A stretch of 64,000 bases of DNA from NCBI RefSeq assembly GCF_026745355.1, contig NC_079210.1, forward strand, positions 17,747,771-17,811,770. Reading direction: 5' to 3'. Shown piece after piece: positions 32,451 to 44,307 of this stretch; the first letter of the stretch is position 1, and each line of letters begins with the position of its first letter. Origin of the DNA: Beta vulgaris subsp. vulgaris. Lineage: Eukaryota; Streptophyta; Magnoliopsida; Caryophyllales; Amaranthaceae. Both the position numbers and the translations under genes were made by a program. Below the pieces are notes generated by a model, which had not been told where the DNA came from, did not search any database, and saw only the letters and a program-made list of their open reading frames with translations.

Positions 32451-33950
32451 ATGTGTGTAGAAGGAGAAGGTACCTCGAACAGGGCTCCTCTGCCTCCTAT
32501 GCCTCGACTTGTGATTGATCGTAATCGAGTAGAGAACCTCGATCAACCCCAGGTTATAACCCTCGATCCACCGAACTCACCACGGGTGTCTGGACGGGCA
32601 ACTCAGGCCGCCCCCAGCAAAGGGGACGCGCGACACGTGATCAACGAGCGTTACCTGAGGAACGGTAACCGTGACTCTCGAGAAGTCCTGAACGAAAAAC
32701 GAGCGCAATCTAGGGCGAGGAATACGCCTCCCAGCCATAACCGGGAACAAAGGGAACCTCAAGAGAGGGAACCTCGGGAGAGGGAGCCTCGGGAGAGGGA
32801 ACCTCGGGAGAAGGAGCCTTAGGAGCAGAGAGAGCCTCGAAAAGAGAAAGAGCCCCGACATCGATGGGGTCATAGACAGCGGGCGTCGAGGTCCGAGTCC
32901 AGCCATGAGTCGGAAGTTCAAATGGGCAACCTAGGGTTCTCCAGGCCCTTCGGGGAGAACATCATGAGGGCTCTCACCCCTCGAAAGGTTAAAGTCCCCC
33001 CCATCGATCATTACGATGGGACAACGGACCCTATCGACCATCTGGCAGCTTTCAGAGCGCAAATGAGCGTTCAGACCAGTAGTGAGGCGGCATGGTGCAA
33101 ATTCTTCCTGACCACTTTAAAGGGGTTGGCCTTAACCTGGTTCATCGAGCTTCCCTCCGGGAGAATATCGAGCTTCACTGCCCTTGAGGCAGCTTTCAAG
33201 CAGAACTTCATCGCGGGTAGAAGACATCGGATGACCAGTATCCATCTCATGTCGATTAGACAACGGAGGGAAGAAGACCTAATCGACTACATCAAGAGAT
33301 TCAACGAAGAATAGCTAAAAGTTTATGATATATAGGACAACGTCGCATTCACCGCGCTCATGTCCGGGTTATATCCATCGAGCAGATTCAAGCTGAAGCT
33401 CGCGGAAAGCGAGGCCTCATCATTCTCAGAAGCCATGAACCTTGCTCAAAATTTCACTCAGGCCTCCGATATCTGCAAAACGCATGAGGAGCCTAGCTCC
33501 GGAAAGAGGAAGCACAAATACACCCCTCGAGCGGATAACCCCAGGGATGTCCCTCGAAAAGAAAAAGACAGGAAGCCTCGATTGGAAAACAACTGGAATG
33601 ACCCCCGGTATAACTTGAATCAAAGAGAGATATATCTGGATATCAAAGGGAAGTACCCCCTGCCAAAGCCTAATCCTATCCGGACATCCGTCAACAAGCG
33701 AGATAAAAGGCTCTGGTGTGAGTTCCATCACGATTGTGGTCACACTACACGTGACTGTCGAGAACTAAATAGAGCGCTAGACAAGCTAGCCGACGAAGGG
33801 AAATTGAACCGACATCTGAAGGATCCAAAAGAGAAGAAAGTCGAATCCCGCCAAGAAAAGCAGACTCGAAGTGATGAAATTACAGGGTATGTTAGCGTCA
33901 TTGCAGGAGGGTTCGCGTCGGGCGGCTTAACCAGCCGCTCTCGCAAAAAG
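32451..33950 (+). pseudogene. Gag of Tat element 2, three in-frame stops
   Basis: One frame carries the whole Gag. It begins (5'-truncated) with a Pro/Arg-rich part, then tandem 15-bp repeats (32745-32822) coding REPRE units, stop TAG at 32820. The capsid part follows from 32922, with PPIDHYDGTTDPIDHLAAF, WCKFFLTTLKGLALTWF and FNEE before TAG 33312; a second TAG is at 33333. The C-terminal part has the Tat-type zinc finger CEFHHDCGHTTRDCRELN (about 33718-33771). No frameshift is visible. The stops at 33312 and 33333 stand where related proteins have Gln. Confidence 0.85.
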
Positions 33951-34642
33951 CACCTCTACACCCTGAAGCACGGGAGTGATGCGACATCTTCCACAGTATG
34001 CCCGACTATGACCTTCAAAGACATCCATCGACCCATACAAACCCCGCATGACGACCCATTGGTTGTCGAAATGAAGATAGCCAATCTACGGGTAGGTCGA
34101 GTTCTGATTGATAGCCGAAGCTCTGCGGATATCATCACTATGGACTGCCTAAGGAAGCTGAAATACGAAGAAAAGGACCTCACCCACATCGACCAGCCGC
34201 TGGTGGGATTTGTGGGACAATCCGTCCACCCCCTCGGCTCAGTCAAACTGCCCACACGAATGGGGGAGAAGGGGGCGGGTCGGAATGATTACTAGTGGTC
34301 GACACCAGCCTTCCTTACAATTTGATCATAGGGCGCCCCACACTCAACAAAGTAAAGGCCGCCATCTCGACGTATCAACTGCTCCTGCAGTTCGAGGGGG
34401 ATCACGGGAAGGTCGCTCGGTTGTTCGGCGACCAGAAGTCCGCCCGAGAATGCTACATCAACAGTTTAAAAAGCCAGAACGAGGCAGTCTCCCGTAAAGG
34501 AAAGTGCCCCGAGCCAGAGGGGCCCCTCCCTGTGATGCTGCTCTACATGACCAATAAGCCAAAGCGGTACGAGGACCTCGCCATGCGGATCGAGATGAAG
34601 AAGTGTGCATCGATGGTGAACGTAACCGCACGGTCCGAATAG
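33951..34642 (+). pseudogene. Protease of Tat element 2
   Basis: The aspartic protease core reads RVLIDSRSSADIITMDCL near 34098-34151. The family motif is Asp-Ser-Gly; here the Gly codon is CGA (Arg), which should abolish activity. After KLPTRMGEKG a small deletion near 34280 moves the rest to another frame (34295-34642): SLPYNLIIGRPTLNKVKA, the usual second half of Tat proteases. Confidence 0.8.
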
Positions 34643-36047
34643 GCAAGCAGGTCGTCGAAGGGATTAGGACTCAAATCCTCGAAGTCATTAAAGAATTTCA
34701 AGATGTCTTCGCTTATACTGTTGACGAGATGCCTGGAATCGACCCTGAGCTTATGGTCCATCGGCTCAACATTCGAGAAGGAAATAGGCTGATCAAACAA
34801 AAACTGAGGCACCAAGGGGCCGAAAGGAGTGCAGCGGCCTCCGAAGAGGTGCAAAAGTTGCTGGCCGCCGGTTTCATTCGAGAATGCCAATATACCGAGT
34901 GGTTAGCCAATGTGGTCCTGGTTCGAATGCAAACCGGAGCCTGGAGGATGTGCGTCGATTTCACGGACCTGAACAAGGCCTGCCCGAAAGATGACTTCCC
35001 CCTACCCAAGATCGACAGGCTGGTTGACTCGACAGCCGGCCATGCATTGTTTAGCTTCATGGATGCAAATGCGGGGTATCATTAGATCCCGATGGCTGCA
35101 GAAGACTAAGGCCATACCGCCTTCACCACAAGTTCAGGGGTATATTGCTACAAAGTAATGCCTTTCGGTCTCAAGAATGCCGGGGACACCTTCCAGCGTT
35201 TTGTAAATAAGATGTTCGAAAAGCAGATCGGACTGTCGAGGTCTATGTCGACGACATGATCGTCAAAAGCAAGAAAGAAAAAGATCACTTCTCCAACTTA
35301 AGAGAAACACTTTCCACTCTACGCACCCACAACATGAAGCTGAATCCGAAGAAGTGTGTCTTCGGTGTAAGGGTAGGAAAGTGCCTAGGCTTCATTGTCG
35401 ATGAAAGAGGGATCGAGGCCAACCCCAACAAAATTCAGGCCATTATTGAGATGAAAAGTCCTCGAACTATTAAGGAAGTCCAGCGCCTAACCGGCTGCAT
35501 GGCGGCCTTAGGGCGTTTTCTCTCTCGATCCGCGGACAAGAGCCTCCATTTCTTTCGAGCTCTAAAGCAGTCAACATTCGAATGGGATGCTTCAGCGGAA
35601 GAAGCATTTCAACAACTCAAAAACCATCTAGCAAGTCTTCCCAAGTTAGTTTCACCTTTACCAGGAGAAACACTCTTCGTGTACCTCGCGGTATCTGAGC
35701 ACGCCATTAGTGTGGTCCTCGTGGCCGAACGTGAGAAGAATCTGCATCCGGTATACTTCGTGAGTCACGCCTTCCGAGGCGCAGAGTCTAAGTATCCCCC
35801 AATCGAGAAAATGATTTTTGCCCTGGTTCTGGCAACTCGGAAGCTTAAGCCTTACTTCCAGGCTCACCCTATTAAAGTTCTCATAAGCCAGCCTATACGA
35901 AAGGTGATCGAGGGGAAGAATAAGTTGAGCATGGTTACGGATTGGGCCAACCAAATATCGGACTTTGGCATAGAATCTGAGCCCCGGCGCGCCATGAAAG
36001 CTCAAGCCCTCGCTGATTTCATAGCAGAGTGCACCTCCCGGCCTTAG
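34603..36047 (+). pseudogene. Reverse transcriptase and first RNase H of Tat element 2
   Basis: RT N-terminal part (34603-35085): EVQKLLAAGFIRECQYTEWL, WRMCVDFTDLNKACPKDDFP, FMDANAGYH, then TAG at 35083 and TAA a few codons later. [19 protein letters not shown] follows. A small deletion near 35232 shifts the frame, after which YVDDMIVKS (35244-35270) gives the catalytic site. The RT thumb and RNase H continue to 36047: CLGFIVDERGIEANPNKI, VQRLTGCMAALGRF, and VYLAVSEHAISVVLVAERE in place of the usual Asp-containing YLAVS. Ends at TAG 36045. Confidence 0.85.
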
Positions 36048-36540
36048 TCTATCGAAAAGGGATCCTGGAACCTCTTCGTCGATGGATCGTCATCCAAAGT
36101 AGGATGTGGCGCTGGGCTCCTGATCCTCGATCCGCAGGCCAACAGAACTGAGTATGCGGTCAAGTTCGACTTTGCCGCCTCAAATAACGAGGTCGAATAC
36201 GAGGCGCTGCTCTTAGGCATCCAGCTTTGCAAAGCGACCGGCGCTCGAGAACTCAAGGCCCACTCTGACTCCCAATTAGCCATTTTACATGTAACAGGGG
36301 AGTTCGAGGCAAAGGAAGACAGTATGAGGATGTATCTAAGGAAGGTGAAAGAAGAAATTTCCAGCTTATCCCTCTTCTCTATAAATCATATCCCTCGATC
36401 AAAGAACCAACAAGCAGACGCCTTGTCAAGATTGGCGAGTTCGGCAGAAGATCTCTCGCCTCAACCCATAATGTGGGAAGTCCTGAAGGCGCCCAACATT
36501 AATAGGGGAGTAGGTTACTCTCGACAGAAGTCCTACTTGG
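36048..36540 (+). pseudogene. Second (archaeal-type) RNase H of Tat element 2
   Basis: In frame with the preceding RT-RNase H, separated only by TAG at 36045. Reads WNLFVDGSSSKVGCGAGLL, NNEVEYEALLLGIQL, AHSDSQLAILHVTGEFEAK and NQQADALSRLA, which shows the Asp, Glu, Asp and Asp catalytic set of this RNase H type. Its presence in addition to the first RNase H marks the Tat lineage. The frame is open from 36048 past 36540 but changes before the integrase. Confidence 0.85.
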
Positions 36541-36994
36541 ATGGACAAAATCATAGAATTCATTCGAGATGGTGTCCTCCCTGAAGGTGAGCTCGAGGCA
36601 GAGCGAGTTCGAAGGCGAGCACGTTGGTTCACCTATCACGAAGGGCAGTTATATAAGAAATCATTCACTCACCCCTCCTCCGTTGCCTCACCCCCCAAGA
36701 GGGGGACTACGTTCTTCGAGAGACTCACTGAGGGTCATGTGGAAGCCACTAAGGGGCACAAACCATTGCCGCCAAGGCACTTCGAGCAGGGTATTACTGG
36801 CCCACCATGAGGGAGGATGCCTCGGCTATGGTTCGGAAATGCAAAGAATGCCAAATGTACGCCAACTTACCCCATCAAGTTGCAAGCACCTTGACCACTA
36901 TTCAAACCCCCTTGACTTTCGACATGTGGGGTATGGACCTCCTAGGACCCTTCCCTCCAGCATCAGGGCAGCGAAGATTCTTACTGGTCGCTGT

Positions 36995-36999
36995 CGATT
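36995..36999. repeat. Target-site duplication CGATT, left
   Basis: Identical to 48642-48646. Joining the integrase across one copy restores a continuous reading frame. Confidence 0.95.
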
Positions 37000-37227
37000 T
37001 GTAACAGCCCCACATTTTCAAGCATCATAATTACCTGTTTCGTGTGTCATGGACACATATTTAATCTAAGTGGGGCTACCACAAGCTGCAGGTAACACTA
37101 GATTTACAACAATCATACTTAAGATAGCGCACTTTATAACATTATTATTACAAACCATCGATTTATAATCCTTAAAAGAAACCATTCAAAATACTTATAC
37201 AAATATATATATATATAATATATATAT

Positions 37228-37260
<33 letters not shown>

Positions 37261-39763
37261 ATATATATATAGCAAAATGCTTTTCAGTGAAAGATGGGGT
37301 CGTCTAAGAAGCAACACAACAACAAAAGACTTCACAAAATGTTGCTAACCCACGCGACCATGGCAACTTAAAGAAGTAGTTCCCCCACCTCCTTTGATCT
37401 TCCTGCAACAATTACACCTCTGCCCCCACCAGGACAGGTTCAAGAACAAATATCAACAGACAGTTGAGTACAAAAGTCCACCCCAAAATTCATGTTTGGT
37501 GGCTTATATGTCATGAAATCTAGTTGTGTTAAAATAAAATCAATGCATTTCACAAATAATACATTTACCAATACTGGAATCAATATTCATGTGCAAAACC
37601 TTAGAGTGATAAAAAGAAATTACATCATGAAGATCACCATTCGAGTCATTCAACTTCCTCAAATCAAAACATTATTATACTTGGGTAAAGTGAACACGAG
37701 TAGAGAGGGGATCCTATAATTGGGCCGACTATCTCTAAACAATTGGAGGTCGTCACCCCACCGTTTAAAATTTTATGCTTGCAAGCCTTAACTAGGACAT
37801 GTCCCATTCTTATTATTTGCTGGACTTCACCCACCCAGCGAGGGTTCGAAAGGAGATCACCCATCCTCCAAGGGTTGTTGTTCATACCATACCTTACTAG
37901 GTACCGGCCTTTACCCATTTCCATTTATAATCTATTTATATCTGTAGTTTAAATATATAGTACATCACTACCTCACATGAAAGAACATATATTCATCTAT
38001 AAGAAGAGGAAAAGGAGGAGTCACACTCATCCTAGTATTACCATTGTTTTAATGTACTAAACCTTACGTGAAATTCCTCGTTTAATAATTGAATTTTTCC
38101 CATGTTGATGAAAGGTAAAACTTTTTAGGAAAATAGTCAAACTATGCTGTTGTACAAAATATGCATATACCTAGGTATCTAGCTTGCTCATTTAAACCTC
38201 CTTTACAAAGTAAACTAGTTTGAACATATAAACTTTCGTTAGAAATTTCAGCATAAAACAGTAGCATTAAAATGCTTCTAACTTCTTTCTCAGGAGTCCA
38301 AATCGAGAAATTTTTGAACCTATCCTCAAGAGTTTTTGGTTACGAACATTTTATCGTGAAATAGAAAAAGGCTAAAAACCATGTTTCGGGGGTCAAAACT
38401 TCGATTTACAGTAACAGGTCACATAAAATCCGAAAACAATACTCAACACTTTATTAAAATCCTAAAAATTTCCTTTAAAGAGAACTTTTATTTTAAATTA
38501 TGAGTGAAGAGAAAAGACTTCTAAATCTGTAAAAGAAAGTTATCACCTAAAAAAATAATATATATACTTTTATTTATCCACAATTTGCATAATAATACAT
38601 ACTTTTATCAAAATCATTTCCATTATAATAGGTGACTTCCTTAATTCTCCTCTTTCATGGATGAACATCAAGAGTATTTATAACTCAAAATCAATCACAT
38701 GCAAGTGAAATCTTAACTCAAAATTTAACATGCATGAACTATTTTCATCAATTTGATAAAAAAAAAAAACATAATTGAACTATCACACATCAAAATTTCA
38801 CCAAAGCTAAAGAGAGTAATTAAAGAGGGTGTTCTTAGTACCTTAATCTCCTTGATCTATCACTCAATTCGTTTTCCTAAGCTCCTTTTACCTCCAAAGA
38901 CTTTAAACTCCAAGTTCCTACATAGTTTTATCAATGCATGTAGTTAGTTTCACGAACTAAGCTTACATCCAACTTTAAACTTTTCTTACCTTGTATGAGG
39001 ATGATTCTTCAAAATCTTCTTATTCTCCTACAAAGATCTTTACTCCTAGACTCCTTTTTCTGCAAAATTTCAATCAATTACTAGATTAGGATCCTTTGAT
39101 GAAATTTTTTTTCCAAAGAAATGCTCATAAGGGACGAAGAGGAGAAAGGAAAAGAAAGAGAATTGCACCTCTATTTCTGGCGGGTGCATGCAATGGGGAA
39201 AAGGGAAGTGGGCAAGGTTATTTCAATCGAATTTAGGGGCTTTGGAAGTTGGAGTATCACCCTAGGGTTGTCCCCTACCCATTGAGAATCCCAATCTTCT
39301 CTTTCCTCATAAGTTTAATGAGATATCCTTCATTTTATGGGTTGCTGTCCAGCAGCCTTAACTCACTTAATCATGTTTTGGGGCCCTAAAACCCCTTCCT
39401 AGCCCAACCAAAAAAATGTACACTAGTAGCCCACACATGGTAGGATATATTACAAGTGTTTTTAGAGTTTCCTTCCTTTATTCATGGCCTAAAGTGATGT
39501 TACATCCAAAGTCTCAAATCTAAGATAGAACTTGGTTTCAATTTTTTTTTTTAGAGTTTATTTTACTCCTTCCATCCTCCTAAGAACAATTTATTACCCC
39601 TTTACCATAGGTAATTGAACACTTTCACTTGTCCTTCAGATGATCATAAGAAATTTAATTATAATAACATTACGAATATGCACATATGATATTATTGGTA
39701 CGCACATGGAGAATGATTGAGATGTTTTTTTTTTTTAAGGTTAAAATTTTTCGGGCTGTTACA
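37000..39763 (-). repeat. 3' LTR of the Tekay-like element (2764 bp)
   Basis: Ends TGTAACAGCCCC and GGGCTGTTACA. Contains an interrupted TA microsatellite (37203-37272) that differs from the other LTR, the usual fast-changing site. Adjacent internal sequence on the minus strand is AAGTAGGGTAGCA (39764-39776), a likely polypurine tract. Confidence 0.9.
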
Positions 39764-39822
39764 TGCTACCCTACTTAAGAAAGTTTCGTCCCGAAACTTA
39801 ACGATGATATAGAAACCTAACC

Positions 39823-41141
39823 TTAACTTTCTTCGTGGAATAGTGCAGGATAGCGGGCTTTCATGTCTGCTTCTTTCTCCCAGGTTGCCTCCTCGGTGTT
39901 GTGATTCCGCCATAGAATTTTAAGCAATGGTATTGATTTTCCTCTCAACTCTTTAACTCTTCGATCTAAAATACGTACGGGCTGCTCCTCGTAGCTTAAG
40001 TTCTCCTCAATTTGCAGAGGTTCATGCCTTAATATGTGAGAGGGGTCATAAACATATTTCCGGAGTTGCGAAACATGGAACACGTTGTGCACCCTGGCTA
40101 ACTCAGGAGGTAGGGCTAGCTCATAAGCTACTTCCCCGACTCTTCTCAGGATCTCATAAGGCCCTATAAACTTGGGACTTAGCTTCCCTTTTATCCCAAA
40201 TCTCTTTACTCCACGGGTAGGGGAGACTTTTAGAAACACTTTATCTCCTTCCTGGAACTCCAAAGTCTTCCGTCGCACATCAGCATACTTCTTCTGACGA
40301 TCTTGAGCAGTTTTCATCCTTTCCTGAATCATTCGAACCTGCGCCATGGTTTCTTGAATCATTTCTGGTCCCACGATCGCCCCCTTCCCATAATCATCCC
40401 AACATATCGGTGTTCGGCATCGACGACCATATAAGGCTTCATATGGGGCCATATCAATGGTAGCCTGATAGCTATTGTTATAGGAGAACTCGACAAGTGC
40501 CAACCGGTCCTCCCAAGATCCCTGGAACTCCATTACACAAGCTCTAAGCATGTCTTCCAGTACTTGAATGGTCCTCTCAGTCTGACCATCAGAAGCTGGA
40601 TGAAACGATGTGCTGAATTTTAACTTTGAACCAAATGCCTCCTGTAACCTCTGCCAAAAGCTCGAGAGGAAACGAGTATCCCTATCCGATATTATGGTTC
40701 TTGGCACCCCATGAAGTCGAACTATTTCCCTCACATATGACTCAGCCATTTGTTTCATACTCCACGTGCTTTTCATAGCGATAAACCGACTCGTTTTCGT
40801 GAGCCGGTCAACAGTTACCCATATTGAGTCATTTCCTTTTCTTGATCTGGGTAGGCCAACAACAAAGTCCATGGAGACCGACTCCCACTTCCATTCAGGC
40901 ACTGGCAACGGTTGAAGAGGGCCTGCTACCTTACCTCGATAAATTTTATCTTCTGACATGTTAAACATTTGGAGACATATCTAGAAGCATCTCTCTTGAG
41001 TCCCCTCCACCAAAAGTATTCTTTGAGATTACGGACTAACTTGTCCCTCCCCGGGTGAACCGAGTAAGGACTACTATGAGCCTCCTTTAAGATCTTTTCC
41101 TTTAAAGCTGGATCCTCCGGAACACACCATCGCCCTTTCAA
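39823..41141 (-). pseudogene. Integrase with chromodomain, Tekay-like
   Basis: The first part (41141-40926) has the zinc finger (HSSPYSVHPGRDKL...CLTCQKIK), then a one-base shift near 40935. The main part (40968-39823) has MDFVVGLPRSRKGND, the catalytic IISDRDTRFLS and ASDGQTERTIQVLEDMLR, the GPY/F-type FIGPYEILRRVGEVAYEL, and at the end a chromodomain: RILDRRVKELRGKSIPLLKI, LWRNHNTEEATWE and MKARYPALF. Such a chromodomain may guide integration to marked chromatin. Open over 381 codons, so nearly intact. Confidence 0.9.
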
Positions 41142-41962
41142 TCTAATGCTCCCATCTTCGCCCAGGTGGAATTCGGAAGGTTCCCCCCTCCTATCTTGGC
41201 CCGTATCTCCGCCAGAAACTCATCTTGGCCCTGCTTCTCTCGGATTTCATCAAACAAAGATGGTTGTGCAGTTAATACATTTAATGACTCCTGCGGAACT
41301 CCCCTCTTGACCACATTCAGATCCAACCTTTGAAATTCCTCATATAATTCATAGGGTAAACTTAACAAGGAATTTACTACTCGCCTAGGCCTGCGACTCA
41401 AGGCATCTGCCACCCTATTTGCTTTACCCGGGTGATACTGAATCTCCATGTCGTAATCTTTCATTAATTCTAGCCATCTCCGCTGCCTCATGTTGAGTTC
41501 CTTCTGAGTGAAAATATATTTTAAACTTTTATGATCTGTGAATATCTTACAAGGAACCCCATAAAGATAATGTCGCCACAATTTTAGCGCAAACACCACT
41601 GCCGCCAATTCCAAATCATGCACAGGGTAGTTCTTTTCGTGAGGCCTCAATTGTCGGGATGCATATGCTATAACCCTTCCATTCTGCATGAGTACACAAC
41701 CCAATCCTTCTAATGATGCATCACTATAAACTTCGTATGGTTCCCTGCTATCAGGTAGGGTCAGAATGGGGGCACTCGTCAGACGACGCTTTAGCTCTTG
41801 AAAAGCTTCTTCACATTTCGGTGTCCATTGGAACTTGACATCCTTCCTAATCAAACTGGTGATGGGCAACGCTATGCGGGAGAAATTTTCAACAAACCTC
41901 CTATAATATCCTGCTAATCCCATGAAACTACGGACCTCGGTCACAGAGGTGGTGCTGGCCAT
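41138..41962 (-). pseudogene. RNase H, Tekay-like
   Basis: Reads [20 protein letters not shown], then RNase H with [20 protein letters not shown], the Glu in [13 protein letters not shown] and the second Asp in [12 protein letters not shown], and [12 protein letters not shown] at its end. Open over 274 codons. A linker to the integrase follows with a frame change near 41140. Confidence 0.9.
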
Positions 41963-42706
41963 TCCATAATCGCCTTGATCTTCTCAGGGTCTACTGAAAT
42001 TCCTCTCTTAGACACTACATGGCCCAAAAAACTTGCCTCCAACCAGAATTCACATTTGCTAAACTTCGCTAAAGTTTTCTCTTCGTAAATCCCTAGAACA
42101 ATCCTCAAGTGTTCTTCGTGCTCAAAAGGACTCTTCGAATATACCAAAATATCATCAATGAAAACTACCACAAACTGGTCCAGGTATGGCTTAAAATATC
42201 TTTGCATTAAATCCATAAAGGCTGCTGGGGCATTAGTTAACCCGAATGGCATCACCACAAATTCATAGTGTCCATACCTAGTCCTAAATGCGGTCTTGGG
42301 TATATCCTCCTCCACAATTCTCATTTGATGGTATCCCGACCTGAGATCTATTTTCGAAAACACCCTTGCTCCCTTAAGTTGGTCAAACAAGTCATCAATT
42401 CGGGGTAAGGGTACCTATTCCTAATGGTAAGCTTATTTATCTCACGATAATCAATACATGTCTCATGGTCCCATCCTTTTCCTAACAAACACACAGGTGC
42501 CCCCCAAGGTGATGCGCTGGGCCTATGTAGCTTTTGAAAGTAATTCTTCAAGCTGGGTTTTTAACTCGGCCATTTCTGCCGGGGCCATACGGTATGGGGC
42601 CTTAGATATAGGTGTTACTCGGGCATTAAGTCTATGTGAAAATCTACAACTCTATGAGGGGGTAATCCAGGCAACTCATCAGGAAATACATCACAAAACT
42701 CCTTAA
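41941..42706 (-). pseudogene. Reverse transcriptase, Tekay-like, frameshifted
   Basis: The upstream part includes WGAPVCLLGKGWDHETCIDY and [16 protein letters not shown] frame change near 42400 leads to [39 protein letters not shown] and the catalytic [11 protein letters not shown]. The fingers near 42600 are broken by further indels. Confidence 0.85.
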
Positions 42707-43257
42707 CTACGGTATGTCTTCTGGTTTCATCACAACTTTAGTGGTGTCCACCACTTGACACAGGTACCCTACATTCCCCCCTTTTAACTCCTTCATCATC
42801 TTCAGAGCAGATATTATTTGTACCCTAGGTTTCACTGTAACCCCTTCATATCTTACTTGAGTTCCTGAGGCTGTTGTAAGTTGGATGGTCCGCCTAGTAC
42901 ACTCTATCACTGCCCTATGATCCCTCAACCAATCCATTCCCAAAATTACGTCATAGATCCCTAGTTCAAACTGAACCAAATTTGCCATAAACTCGTTCTC
43001 AGAAATTCTGACAGGACAATTTCTATACATAACGTCACACAAGGACTGGGTTCCATCCGGAACGCTATCAATAAATTTATTATGGATGGGGAAGGAACTT
43101 TTTTCAAATTTTTAACAAATGAAACAGAGATGAATGAATTGGTGGCTCCAGAGTCAAACAACACATGAGCATTTACAGAGCATACGGGAAAGGTGCCAGA
43201 AATAACATTACCTCCAGTTGTAGGAGCCTTTAGATTCCCATGGGAGCTTTCAGACAT
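42707..43257 (-). pseudogene. Aspartic protease, Tekay-like, frameshifted
   Basis: VNAHVLFDSGATNSFISVSF (43257-42961 frame) has the intact Asp-Ser-Gly. A frame change near 43030 leads to DVILGMDWLRDHRAVIEC, the usual flap-side motif. Confidence 0.85.
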
Positions 43258-44307
43258 AGAAAATACTTTGCCCGGGGTTTTCCCAGAATTTCCCCGATTT
43301 CCTTGATTGAATCCCGCATTCCTACCTTGGAAACCCTGGGGATTCCCCCTGCTCGATTGTACCCAACAAATCCAGTTTGCCTCCCGGAGCCTTCACCATT
43401 TCCCGACTTCTGAGGGCAATCTCTAAACCTGTGACCCGGCTTCTTGCATCCAAAGCAGTACTTCCTTTCCCTCACAGCTCTTTCCCCAGTGATCCTTTCC
43501 ACACTTAAAACAAGCTTTTCCCCTCTTTGGTGCCTTTTGCTGGCCTTCACCCCTTTGCTGTTGTTCTGAGCCACTTCTCGCTCGTTTGATTCCTCCATCA
43601 TTCATTTTACCGTCATTCTTCCTCCTATTTGACTCCTCCTCTTTCTGATCAATCCTCTCCTGCTCTAAGGCTCGATCATATAACTCTTGATAGTTGGTGT
43701 AATACCCCACCCTCTTCTGGTACTTAAAATTCAACCCTTCGAAAAAGCGATATGTTTTAAATTTCTCCGAGCTGACTAGTTCTGGAGCAAAACGGGACAA
43801 CTCCATAAATTTTGCAGCGTTTTCCACCACAGTCATCTTTCCTTGCCGGAGATATAGAAACTCACTCTCTTTCTTCTTCTGTAGAGCTGGGGATAAAACC
43901 TTTGACGTATGGTTTCCAGAAATTTGTCCCAAGTGTAGTCTGATTGCTGGAAATTTCTTTGACAGTCCTCCACCATATCTCAGCTGGCCCTTCTAGTAGA
44001 ATGAAGCCAACTTAACCTTCATATGCTCAGGACAACTTATTGATCTCAACAGCTTTTCCATGTACGCTATCCAGTCCTCAAACTTAACCGGATCTGGCTC
44101 CCCATCGTAGGTTCTTGGCCTGTGGGATGATAGCCTCTTATAAAATTTTCCTTCTTCATCATCAGACCTTTGTCCCTGAGCCTCCAGTATAGCCAATAAT
44201 CGAGCATTCATGCTCTCCATCTGACGCAACCGTCCTTCCATTGAGGAGCTCGATTCTCTAGCATTTTCGTCCCCTTGAACGAGAGGAATTTCGCCTTCTC
44301 TCGACAT
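43230..44307 (-). pseudogene. Gag of the Tekay-like element, frameshifted
   Basis: Starts MSREGEIPLVQGDENARESS at 44307. Capsid part: PRTYDGEPDPVKFEDWIAYM, KVKLASFY, then a one-base loss near 43993 and GQISGNHTSKV..RQGKMTVVENAAKFMELS. Two zinc-knuckle-like motifs follow: ACFKCGKDHWGKSC and CFGCKKPGHRFRDCPQ, in different frames because of an indel near 43480. Confidence 0.85.

Noticed and set aside
37492..37924. ORFs in the Tekay LTR, repeated at 46238-46766
   Set aside because: They recur only because both LTRs are near copies; no known LTR product and no conserved domain.
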